Shown: positions 16,550 through 24,734 of the stretch, in pieces
Position numbering within the stretch: the stretch's first letter is position 1
How the letters are laid out: every line of letters starts with the position of its first letter
Origin: Leptolinea sp.
GTDB taxonomy: Bacteria; Chloroflexota; Anaerolineae; Anaerolineales; Anaerolineaceae
NCBI GenBank assembly: GCA_022837205.1
Contig: JALHEL010000003.1
Coordinates: forward strand, 1-30,991
Direction of reading: 5' to 3'
Length of the DNA: 30,991 bases
Translations under genes and position numbers: made by a program
The notes under the pieces: generated by a model
Databases searched by the model: none
What the model was told of the DNA's origin: nothing
Seen by the model: only the letters and a program-made list of their open reading frames with translations

Positions 16550-18565
16550 ATGATTAATCGAATAGGAAAAGGAATATCGGATCATCCTGTCCGATCATTT
16601 ATTTTTGCATCCGGAATGATAGCCTTCCTCGCATATGGATTGCTGATTCCTCAACTGGGGATGTATGGGGATGATCCGAATTTCCTGTGGGCGTATCACC
16701 GGGGTGGTCCAAACGAATATAAAGAATTTATGGGATGGATTCGTGAATATGGGTATCTCATCTATTCCTTTCTGTCACCTGTTTTTGGAGAATCCATCAT
16801 TTTTTGGCGAATCGCCACTCTGGTTCTTCGTTGGGGTTCTTCAATTCTTTTTTTCCTGGTTTTTAACAATACTTTCCCGAACTTTCAGAAAATAGTCGTT
16901 CCGCTCAGTATCTCTTTCCTGCTTTATCCGGGATTTATGGAACAGGCGATACCTGTTGAGTTCCTGTTACATTTTTTCTCATTGGATTTGATTCTTGTTT
17001 CACTTTTATTTACTTATTATGGAATAAAGCACGGAAAAGGATGGAAAATCTTTTTATTTTTATCTGTTTTATCGGAAATTTCCGGTCTTTTTATTTGCGA
17101 ATATTTTGCCGGATTGGAATTATTTCGGCCAATAATTATTTGGCAGACGATTCATCAAATTCCTCAAATATCGGCACAATCCGTAAAAAATAAAATCAAA
17201 AAAACCGGACTATTCGCGTTCCCTTATCTGCTCATCTTTGGATTTTTTCTGTACTGGCGCGCATTTCTTTCTTCCAGTACCTACATGAGCCAAATTGTAA
17301 CAGTTCGTCTGCAGGATAATCCGGCAATGTTCATAGGGAATCTCATGCGACAAATTTTATCGGATTTTAAAGTCGCGGTTGGAGATGCCTGGCTTCAGAT
17401 TTTCCAAATTCCCTCTCCGGGAAAGATTCGATGGATCTATCTCGCAATTTTTTCTCTCGTTGGCATTGTAACTTGGTTGCTGATCGTTTCTACCGGTAAG
17501 AAGGAAGAAAAACCTTCCGATCAAAAATTGTGGGAGTTTTTGCTGATCGGAATATTTCTTTTTCTGACAGGAGGGATTCCCGTTTGGGCTGCGGGATTAA
17601 AAATTAGTTTGACTTTATACGGAGATCGCTTATCTCTATCATTTATGGCAGGCGCATGTATCATTGTGATGGCGCTGTTGGCTTTGATTCTCCGTCAAAA
17701 ATACTTCCCTGTTCTGTTGGCGATACTGATCGCATTCATGGCGGGTTATCAATTCCAGCTTCAAAATCAATTCAGAAAAGAATGGGATCTCGCTAAAAAT
17801 TATTTTTGGCAGCTTGCGTGGCGGGCTCCGGATATCAGTCCGAATACGCTTGTTTTAGGCGATCAATTCCCGTTCCGGTCTCTTACGGATAACTCATTGA
17901 ATGCTTTACTCAATTGGAACTATGAATCGCCGGAATATCCGGATAGGGAGCTATATAAATTTTTCCAAATCTCTGCCCGGGAAGGAATGATCGATCCGCT
18001 TCCGGCAAATTCACCTCTTTCACATAATGACTTTCGCGGAAATATTTCCGATACTATCCTACTTTATGCGACTCCCACCACTTGTTTGAAAGTATTGACA
18101 ACCGCGGATCGAAATTTGCCGTTTCTGAACATTGCAATGAAGAAAAATCTTTGGCGATCCAAGCCTGAAAGGATTATTCCCAATCCGACCCGAACAGTCA
18201 CTTTTCAATCTTTTATGGGGACTGAACCCTTTCACGGATGGTGTTACTATTTTGAAAAAGGTGAATTGGCCGCTCAACAGAATCAATGGAAGGAAGTTGT
18301 TGAAATCGGAAAAGAAGCTGAAAGCGCCGGATTGATTCCATCCACAATGATTGAAATGAAATCATTTTTCTTTGCGGCTTTATCGGAAAATGATTTGGAA
18401 ACAGCGGAACATTGGAAAAATCTGATTCTGACTGAAAAAGGAAATGCAAATTATTTTCTATACCAGATCAAAGAATTTCAAAATCAAAGCCACCTTTCGA
18501 AAGAGGCTGAATTGATTTTGGATCAAATTCAAGAAGCTTTTCAAAGGGAAATGGAATCTCTGTAA
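16550..18565 (+). CDS. Polytopic membrane protein, possibly a GT-C glycosyltransferase, with a soluble C-terminal part
   Basis: I do not recognise a named family. The protein (671 aa from the ATG at 16550) has about nine to eleven hydrophobic helices through roughly residue 410, then a soluble C-terminal region of about 260 aa. A paired acidic motif GDDPNFLW (about 40-47) lies right after the first helix. GT-C glycosyltransferases such as PMT/ArnT have their Asp/Glu motif there, so lipid-linked sugar transfer is a reasonable guess. The C-terminus contains helical, TPR-like stretches (YFEKGELAAQQNQWKEV, SENDLETAEHWKNLIL). The frame can be extended to a TTG at 16532, but AGGTG sits a few bases before the ATG at 16550, so I prefer that start. 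It lies between two paralogous oxidoreductases. No catalytic role is proved. Confidence 0.7.
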   Translation: MINRIGKGISDHPVRSFIFASGMIAFLAYGLLIPQLGMYGDDPNFLWAYHRGGPNEYKEFMGWIREYGYLIYSFLSPVFGESIIFWRIATLVLRWGSSILFFLVFNNTFPNFQKIVVPLSISFLLYPGFMEQAIPVEFLLHFFSLDLILVSLLFTYYGIKHGKGWKIFLFLSVLSEISGLFICEYFAGLELFRPIIIWQTIHQIPQISAQSVKNKIKKTGLFAFPYLLIFGFFLYWRAFLSSSTYMSQIVTVRLQDNPAMFIGNLMRQILSDFKVAVGDAWLQIFQIPSPGKIRWIYLAIFSLVGIVTWLLIVSTGKKEEKPSDQKLWEFLLIGIFLFLTGGIPVWAAGLKISLTLYGDRLSLSFMAGACIIVMALLALILRQKYFPVLLAILIAFMAGYQFQLQNQFRKEWDLAKNYFWQLAWRAPDISPNTLVLGDQFPFRSLTDNSLNALLNWNYESPEYPDRELYKFFQISAREGMIDPLPANSPLSHNDFRGNISDTILLYATPTTCLKVLTTADRNLPFLNIAMKKNLWRSKPERIIPNPTRTVTFQSFMGTEPFHGWCYYFEKGELAAQQNQWKEVVEIGKEAESAGLIPSTMIEMKSFFFAALSENDLETAEHWKNLILTEKGNANYFLYQIKEFQNQSHLSKEAELILDQIQEAFQREMESL

Positions 18566-18612
18566 TACAGACAACATTTTTTTCAGCGGCGTGAGAGGCA
18601 TAAGCAGTTTGG

Positions 18613-18655
18613 ATCAATCTCCTTAAATTTATCGGGGATTTTTCTTGAGATTGAT
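18613..18655. repeat. Inverted repeat downstream of the membrane protein gene
   Basis: ATCAATCTC (18613-18621) pairs with GAGATTGAT (18647-18655), with a 25-nt loop. The loop also contains a short TCTCC/GGGGA-type pairing followed by TTTTT, which could act as a weak plus-strand terminator for the upstream genes. Confidence 0.35.
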
Positions 18656-18712
18656 TAACAAACATGCCGGCTTATCCTTAAGCCCGTCAATGCTGAGACC
18701 TTATTCTTGTTG

Positions 18713-18741
18713 TTGAGTCATGTCCAGGCATTCTTTAGTAT
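18713..18741 (+). promoter_or_regulatory. Candidate promoter of the second Gfo/Idh/MocA paralogue
   Basis: TTGAGT, 17-bp spacer, TAGTAT; each box matches four of six consensus bases. An alternative -10, TATACT at 18739-18744, fits consensus better but with a 20-bp spacer. Either would give a leader of about 30 nt to the ATG at 18778. Confidence 0.4.
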
Positions 18742-18777
18742 ACTTTTAACAATCGATTGAATAAAAAAGAGGAACTT

Positions 18778-19776
18778 ATGGAAAAGATAAAATTCGGAAT
18801 ATTAGGGACAGCCGGAATTGCCAAATTACGATTTATCCCGGCTATTCGAAATGCAAAAAACGCTGAAGTGTCAGCTGTCGCCAGTCGAAATTCAGAAAAG
18901 TCGAGACGATATGCCGAAGAAAACGGAATCGAAACCGCCTATGGGAGTTATGAAGAACTTTTGGCTCAGAAAGATATTGATGCCGTATATATTCCCCAAC
19001 CGAACGGGTTGCATAAGGAATGGTCATTAAAAGCAATTGCGGCGGGAAAGCACGTTCTTTGTGAAAAACCCTTAGCTCCTACTCCGGAAGATTGTTTGGA
19101 AATGAAGCAGGCAGCTGAAGCAAAAAACGTCGTTCTCATGGAAGCTTTTATGTATCGGTTTCATCCCTTAACGGAATTTGTGATTTCACAGGTTCATTCA
19201 GGCGCTTTGGGAGAAATCGAATCCATCCAAGCAAGTTTCACATTTATTCTTGCCGATACGGAAGACGTAAGATGGGATCAAAAACTTGCCGGCGGGGCGG
19301 TTATGGACGTAGGCTGCTACGGAATCAATGCCAGCCGGACGTTCTTCGCCGAAGAACCCGCTGCCGTTTCTGCGATTGCCCATTATCGAAAGCCCGGTAT
19401 CGATGACCGGATGGGAATTTTTGCCCGCTTTCCTTCGGGAAAGCAAGCTCAGATCATTTGCGGGTTCACTTCGGATGCTCCGATCGGATACACTATTAAT
19501 GGAACCAAAGGCTGGATTACCGCTTATAATGGTTTCCAGACGGGGGTATTAAACGGTACGATAACGCAGGAAATCTCGGGCGTCCGTTCCACGTTTCGGG
19601 ACAGTACTAACGAATATACCCGAATGATCGAACATTTTTCGGATTGTGTTATCAACCATAAACCGGTCCGTTATGATGCTACGGATGCAGCCCGGAATAT
19701 GGCATTTATCAATGCCGCTCAGAAATCAGCCGAAAACGACGGAGAATGGGTAAAAGTCAAAGAGATTAAAAGTTAA
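18778..19776 (+). CDS. Gfo/Idh/MocA oxidoreductase, dihydrodiol/glucose-fructose oxidoreductase-like (copy 2)
   Basis: Paralogue of the gene at 15539, 332 aa from this start. It has the same order of motifs: KFGILGTAGIAKLRFIPAI, HVLCEKPLAPTPEDCLEM, LMEAFMYRFHPL, GGAVMDVGCYGIN, and EYTRMIEHFSDCVIN, ending in KSAENDGEWVKV. The frame opens with a TTG at 18757, but that would add only MNKKEEL, which is the translated ribosome-site region. The ATG at 18778 is preceded by AAGAGG at 18767-18772 and aligns exactly with the start of copy 1. It ends 3 bp before the convergent GT4 gene, with no room for a terminator. Substrate unknown; a sugar or nucleotide-sugar substrate would suit the neighbouring glycosyltransferases. 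Confidence 0.88.
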   Translation: MEKIKFGILGTAGIAKLRFIPAIRNAKNAEVSAVASRNSEKSRRYAEENGIETAYGSYEELLAQKDIDAVYIPQPNGLHKEWSLKAIAAGKHVLCEKPLAPTPEDCLEMKQAAEAKNVVLMEAFMYRFHPLTEFVISQVHSGALGEIESIQASFTFILADTEDVRWDQKLAGGAVMDVGCYGINASRTFFAEEPAAVSAIAHYRKPGIDDRMGIFARFPSGKQAQIICGFTSDAPIGYTINGTKGWITAYNGFQTGVLNGTITQEISGVRSTFRDSTNEYTRMIEHFSDCVINHKPVRYDATDAARNMAFINAAQKSAENDGEWVKVKEIKS

Positions 19777-19779
19777 TAG

Positions 19780-20997
19780 CTAATTACTTACAAATTGATT
19801 ATAGAAAACTTCGATTTCGGTTCGCACAATCTCCGAATCAGCCCGTTCCAAAATGATTTGTCGATTTATTTCAGCGGCATCGGATCGAAGTTTTTCATTT
19901 AACAAAGCACTGATCACGGCGGAAGCCAACTGTTCCGGATTATTCGGATCTACCAACAATCCGTTTATTCCCGGCGTGATCCATTCACGAATAGATTCGA
20001 TATCCCCGGCCACAGGAAAACATCCGCAAGTCATCGCTTCAAGCAAAGAATTGGGTGTCCCGTCATGCTCGCTGATGCTAACCGTCACTTGCGCCCGAGA
20101 AAAAAGTGACCACAAAAGCTCTTGCGGAATCGTAGGCAGAAGCATCGTATTACGATGAATCTGGAGTTCATCCAACCAAGCATCCGCTTCAGGCTGCCCG
20201 GCCATTGAACAGCACAGAAAAAGCGTATTGGGAAATTGGCGTAATATCAAGGGGATACTTTGAAAAAAAGTGTCATTTCGGACGCTTCCCGGGCGAAAAC
20301 CACGCGGGTTAATCACAATATTCCAGTTTTCCGGCAACCAATTCAGTCCTACTTGTTCCTTTTCAGCCGTTATTCGCACTTTGGTAAAATCAATTCCGCC
20401 GTTACCGGGGACGACTAAAACCGGTTCATCGGTTGGAAAGCCCCAATTTTTCCCCAGTCGAATATCGCGGTTTGTATCCGCCGCCAGTCCTCTGACTTTT
20501 TTTAGCGTTTTTTGGGTCAATTGACGCATCATTGCGGAACCCTGAGCATGTAGTGTGATATCGTTTCCCCAAATCGAAACCGCACACGGAATATTTCCAT
20601 GATAAAAAGAAAGCAGCATGCCTTCATAAGGAATTCGTAACGCATGAATCAAATCGGGATTTGTTTGGCTTACGATCCTGTTGAATTTCCGGGCGGTAAG
20701 CGGTAACGAAAAAGGTCCCAAGATATACCTGAAATTGATCAGCAACGGACGGAATCTTCTGATAAAAGTCCGGTCGGACCCTTCGGATTTACTCCCATCT
20801 TTTGCTTTGTTTTTGGGAATCGATGAACCGGATAAGCCCGAGAAAGCGACGGGAAGAATAAAAAATTCATCCGCCTCTTTCGGCTGTTCGCAAGGATAAC
20901 TTGAAACCAGAACAATCTGATGATTTAAGCTTTTCAGACTTCGCAACCAATTCAGCGTAATCGGGCTTCTTCCGTCCGCAAGGATCAAAATCTTCAT
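19780..20997 (-). CDS. Glycosyltransferase family 4 (GT-B fold)
   Basis: Cytoplasmic or membrane-associated glycosyltransferase, 405 aa, expected to move a sugar from a nucleotide donor onto a glycan or lipid acceptor. The N-terminal acceptor domain starts MKILILADGRSPITLNWLRS. The C-terminal donor domain has VNIVINPRGFR-type and LFSRAQVTVSISEHDG segments, then TPNSLLEAMTCGCFPVAG at about residues 315-332. In the family's E-x7-E motif the first Glu is replaced by Asp here (DGTPNSLLE). An AAGGAAA ribosome site precedes the ATG. It is the last gene of the minus-strand run, 47 bp after another GT4. It probably serves surface polysaccharide or glycolipid synthesis; acceptor and sugar unknown. Confidence 0.87.
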   Translation of the reverse strand: MKILILADGRSPITLNWLRSLKSLNHQIVLVSSYPCEQPKEADEFFILPVAFSGLSGSSIPKNKAKDGSKSEGSDRTFIRRFRPLLINFRYILGPFSLPLTARKFNRIVSQTNPDLIHALRIPYEGMLLSFYHGNIPCAVSIWGNDITLHAQGSAMMRQLTQKTLKKVRGLAADTNRDIRLGKNWGFPTDEPVLVVPGNGGIDFTKVRITAEKEQVGLNWLPENWNIVINPRGFRPGSVRNDTFFQSIPLILRQFPNTLFLCCSMAGQPEADAWLDELQIHRNTMLLPTIPQELLWSLFSRAQVTVSISEHDGTPNSLLEAMTCGCFPVAGDIESIREWITPGINGLLVDPNNPEQLASAVISALLNEKLRSDAAEINRQIILERADSEIVRTEIEVFYNQFVSN

Positions 20998-21044
20998 AAT
21001 TTCCTTTTTTCTGTGACTGAAATAAAATCTACTTCGAAAATATT

Positions 21045-22127
21045 TTATTCTTTCCGATTTCGAACAGCGAACGAGATTGCCTGTTCAAATGATTCCGCCA
21101 TATTTTCTAAATTAATTTCATTCCGCACGATCTGAAAAGATCGGTCACCCATTTTTCGCAACCGCGACGGATCGCTCAGCAAAGTCCGGATGGCATCTGT
21201 CAACATTTTTAAATCACCGGGCTTGACCAAGATGCCGTTTTCTTCCCGTACCAAATCCGTCTGTGTACCGTCCGCTTCGGCGGCGATTACCGGCAAGCCT
21301 GACGCCATTGCCTGTTGAAGTGCCAATCCCCCTGTCCCGGGTAAGACGAATAAATCAGCCTGATCAAATTTTTCGGTCAATTCCTGCCCATAAAGAGCTC
21401 CGAAAAACAATGTTTGCGGGAAAATCTTCGCAGCTAATTCCGTAATCTGTTGTCTGGCCGGTCCGTCGCCGACAATCCAAAGGATCGGGCTCACGGAATC
21501 TTTCAAAGCGGCACACGCCTCGATGAGCAAATCAACCCGCTTCCTTTCCTGCAATCTTCCGACGAAAAGAATCACGGGATGATCGGATATTTCCGGACTC
21601 CGTTCGGGTGGCAAATCCCTTTTCGGTCGTTCGGTAACGGCATTTTTTGCGATAAAGATCTTTTCAGGAGAAACTCCCATTTTTCGATAAGATTCCGCCC
21701 CGGCTCCGCTGTAAGTCAAAACCGCATCAAATTGACGGAAAAATCTTCTTTTCAAACGGTTTTGGCTAAAACCCGCTCCCAACCCCCATCCGATTACCGG
21801 CTTGTTTTGCCGATGCATCCAATGAATTGCCCATCGGGTTAAAGGATAGCGATTATTCGCCTCTACGATCAAGACATCCGGATTTTGGCTTCTCAACCAT
21901 TGAAAGATATTCGTTTGAAAGCAAAGGTAAAATTTGCCATGAAATAGGTGCTTGTTATTTGCATGGTAAAAATGGGCTTTTTCCAATTTCCGCGAAGTAT
22001 CGATCATTTCATCTTTCCGCGGATCACCGGCAAATACCGACACATTCCCGTCGTATGATTCCGCTAAAAGATCAAACAATGGAACGCGATACTCCGCCAG
22101 AACTCGTTGGACAATGCCGATTTTCAT
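21045..22127 (-). CDS. Glycosyltransferase family 4, variant donor-site motif
   Basis: GT-B fold glycosyltransferase, 360 aa. N-terminus MKIGIVQRVLAEYRVPLFDLLA is typical of GT4 enzymes. The donor domain shows VILFVGRLQERKRVDLLIEA and WIVGDGPARQQI, then DLFVLPGTGGLALQQAMASG (ending about residue 277) and GLPVIAAEADGTQTDLV. The usual E-x7-E is not present: the positions read as Gly and Gln (GGLALQQAM). Several GT4 subgroups carry such variants, so loss of activity should not be assumed. Its start overlaps the end of sbcC by 4 bp (ATGA), so translation is probably coupled to a DNA-repair gene, an odd pairing. The ribosome site is weak, in line with coupling. Confidence 0.87.
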   Translation of the reverse strand: MKIGIVQRVLAEYRVPLFDLLAESYDGNVSVFAGDPRKDEMIDTSRKLEKAHFYHANNKHLFHGKFYLCFQTNIFQWLRSQNPDVLIVEANNRYPLTRWAIHWMHRQNKPVIGWGLGAGFSQNRLKRRFFRQFDAVLTYSGAGAESYRKMGVSPEKIFIAKNAVTERPKRDLPPERSPEISDHPVILFVGRLQERKRVDLLIEACAALKDSVSPILWIVGDGPARQQITELAAKIFPQTLFFGALYGQELTEKFDQADLFVLPGTGGLALQQAMASGLPVIAAEADGTQTDLVREENGILVKPGDLKMLTDAIRTLLSDPSRLRKMGDRSFQIVRNEINLENMAESFEQAISFAVRNRKE

Positions 22128-24694
22128 TCGATCACATTTACCCGCGATCCATCAGGTGTTTTTTCAACTTCAATTCGAGACGGAAAGGCATCTTTGAGTT
22201 CATCCAAATGGGTAATTACCAGAATTTTTTTATAATCATCCTGAACGGCGATTATCGCTTCGATCAATCTCTGGCGCCCTTCCTCATCCTGACTGCCGAA
22301 GCCTTCATCAATTACCAGCATCTGTAACCGGGCACCGGCTCTTTTGGTAAGAATATGGGAAAGCGCCAAACGAATCGCAAAATTGATCCGAAACGCCTCC
22401 CCTCCGGAAAATAATTCGTATTCTCGCGATCCTGTCTCATCGCTGATAAAAATAGCCAAGGTCTCTATTTTATCTTCCCGGTTCTTATCTTTGTACTCTT
22501 TTTGAGTGGAAAAGCGGACAGACATTCTTTCATCCGTCAATTTTCCCAGAATCAGATTGGCATGCTCTTCGATTTCAGGAAGTGCCTGATCAATTAAGAT
22601 TGCCGGGATTCCGTTTTTTGAAAAAGCTTTTTCAAGGTATTTCAGCTGAGAAATTTGAAGGTTGGCTTCCTCCCGTTCGCGAATGACCTCCTGTTTCTGC
22701 TTTTTCAATGACTCTAAGACGGAAACGAGCTGTTCCGCGGCTCCTTTTTCCAATCGGATACGGTTTGTTTCAGCCTGAACGGTATCAAATTCCTTCTTCG
22801 CCTTTTGTAAATCCGGTAAGTTTGCCGAAAATTCGTCCAGCGCCGCTTTTTGCTGTTCCACGGAGCCTTCAATCTGCTTTAATTCTTTTTCATCGGCAGC
22901 GATCTGATTGGTTAAATCGATAATTTCACGTTGAATCGGCTGTAAAGCGGCTTTTGCCTGCTGTACTTCCTGCCAGCGGTTTTCGTTCAGAGCCAATTCG
23001 GATTCTTTTTCGCGACATTGCTCATGGGCTGCGGGATTATATCCGAGTGCTTTTGCCTGTTCTTCGAGCACGGATAACCTTTGCCGCTCTTCCGCGCAGA
23101 AAGATTCCGTTTCCAACAATTTTTGAATTTCGCTCAAACGATCGGATAATTTTTGGCGATAAGGTTCATTTTCCTGAATTTTTTTGATCTCGGCGGAAAT
23201 CGGTGCGAGTAAACGTGAAAGCTCGAGATGCTTTTTTTCAGCATTTTGGATTTCCGATAATTTCCGATTAAGGGCATCTTTTTCCTCATTTAGCTTTTTC
23301 AGTTCTTCGCTATTGATTCGGTATCGATCTCCCAACTTTTTCCCGTCAAGCTGCATGCTTTGTAAATAGGTGAGAGTATGTTCCTCATCCAATTCCCTTC
23401 CGCAAAAAGGGCAAGGGGTCCCCACTTGAGCTGCCTGAAGTTCCGTTATTCGCTTCTTTAAATCCCGCATTTGGGCATCCAGTTGTTGATTCTCCGCCCG
23501 TTTTTCTACGATGATTTCCGTAATGTTCCGCAGAGATTCATTCACAGATTCTTTTTCGGAAAGGAATGCTTCAATACTTTCAAGTTGTGTTTGAAGCTCT
23601 TTTTGTTTTTGGGATAATTCCGGTATTAATTCGAAATTTTTTTCCAGCCGGAGAATTTCTTGTCGAAGTGTGGCTTGTTCGGATTCCAAACCGGCACGCA
23701 ATTGACCGATTTTACCTGTTATCTCTTTTCGCTCTCCGTCGATCCGATAATTTTCCAGCGCTTTTTTGTTCCATTCGGATAATTCTTCCCGAATTTTCTG
23801 TAATTGCCGGTATCCCGACTCGATTTCCGGCTCCTCTTTCAGCAATTCCTGAATAGACAAAGATTCGAGAGTTCGTTTCGACAACCGACTTTTTTGTGCA
23901 TCGATTTGCCTGACACTCTTTTCGTAATTCTGCAGAAGAGACTGATAAGCGGCTTGATGGGATTCCAAAAGCGTTTCGGCGGATTTTGCATTTTGCCAGG
24001 CTTGTTGTTTGATCACCAACTGCTCTTCGGACTTTTTCAATTCTTCGTCCAAGCTGTTCAAAACTTCTCTGCGCCGGGGTTCTTCGGATAATTCTTTTTC
24101 GATTTCATCCAGTCGATTCTCAAGAAAAGATAATCTCACAGTCTGATTTCGGCGTTTTTCGGCTGCGGCGGTTTGGTATTTTTCCCAAATATCCAATTCT
24201 AAGATGTTGGAAAGGATTTTTTTTCGGTCACCGGCGCTTTGACTTGTAAATTGATCCGCTTTTCCTTGCAGAAAAAAAGAAGCATTGATGAATGTCTCAA
24301 AATCGAGGTGCAGCAGCTCTTCGATTCTTTTATTTGTCTGACGAACGGATTTTTCGGTCATCGGATGCCAGTTTCCCGTTTCCTGATTCCAAATCAACAA
24401 ATCGACAGTGGAAGTTTTTCCGCGTCTGAGACAGCGAATGATTCGATAAATGTTTGATTCATATTCGAACTCAAATGTCACTTCCGCTGCATCGATATTT
24501 CTGGAATTATTGATAATCGTCTCGTCATTTTTCCGAGCTTGACCGAACAAAGCCCAAGTCATCGCATCCAAAAGGGCGGATTTTCCGGCGCCGTTCGAGC
24601 CGGAAATACAGGCAACATGGATCCGGGTAAAGTCAATCTCCACCGGTTCTTTATAGGAAAGAAAACCGCTGATTTTCAGCTGACGTGGAATCAT
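22124..24694 (-). CDS. sbcC: Exonuclease subunit SbcC (Rad50-like SMC ATPase)
   Basis: ATPase subunit of the SbcCD (Mre11-Rad50 type) nuclease that processes DNA ends and hairpins. 856 aa, shorter than the roughly 1000-aa E. coli protein but with all parts. N-terminal Walker A GSNGAGKSA (about residues 32-40); Q-loop region FFLQGKADQF (about 140-149); two long coiled-coil arms; a zinc hook CPFC at about 428-431 at the tip. The C-terminal lobe has signature FSGGEAFRINFAIRLALS (about 762), Walker B LQMLVIDEGFGSQDEEG (about 790) and an H-loop THLDEL (about 831). AAAGGAT ribosome site. SbcD is in the same run, but a CNNM/CBS gene lies between them, which is unusual since sbcD-sbcC are normally adjacent. 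Confidence 0.95.
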   Translation of the reverse strand: MIPRQLKISGFLSYKEPVEIDFTRIHVACISGSNGAGKSALLDAMTWALFGQARKNDETIINNSRNIDAAEVTFEFEYESNIYRIIRCLRRGKTSTVDLLIWNQETGNWHPMTEKSVRQTNKRIEELLHLDFETFINASFFLQGKADQFTSQSAGDRKKILSNILELDIWEKYQTAAAEKRRNQTVRLSFLENRLDEIEKELSEEPRRREVLNSLDEELKKSEEQLVIKQQAWQNAKSAETLLESHQAAYQSLLQNYEKSVRQIDAQKSRLSKRTLESLSIQELLKEEPEIESGYRQLQKIREELSEWNKKALENYRIDGERKEITGKIGQLRAGLESEQATLRQEILRLEKNFELIPELSQKQKELQTQLESIEAFLSEKESVNESLRNITEIIVEKRAENQQLDAQMRDLKKRITELQAAQVGTPCPFCGRELDEEHTLTYLQSMQLDGKKLGDRYRINSEELKKLNEEKDALNRKLSEIQNAEKKHLELSRLLAPISAEIKKIQENEPYRQKLSDRLSEIQKLLETESFCAEERQRLSVLEEQAKALGYNPAAHEQCREKESELALNENRWQEVQQAKAALQPIQREIIDLTNQIAADEKELKQIEGSVEQQKAALDEFSANLPDLQKAKKEFDTVQAETNRIRLEKGAAEQLVSVLESLKKQKQEVIREREEANLQISQLKYLEKAFSKNGIPAILIDQALPEIEEHANLILGKLTDERMSVRFSTQKEYKDKNREDKIETLAIFISDETGSREYELFSGGEAFRINFAIRLALSHILTKRAGARLQMLVIDEGFGSQDEEGRQRLIEAIIAVQDDYKKILVITHLDELKDAFPSRIEVEKTPDGSRVNVIE

Positions 24695-24734
24695 TTTTTA
24701 TCCTTTGGGAAAATTTCACATTTCATGATTTGAC

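Noticed and set aside
21827..22327. 166-codon plus-strand frame across the sbcC/GT4 junction
   Set aside because: Antisense shadow of two real genes that are coupled by a 4-bp overlap; composition is not protein-like.
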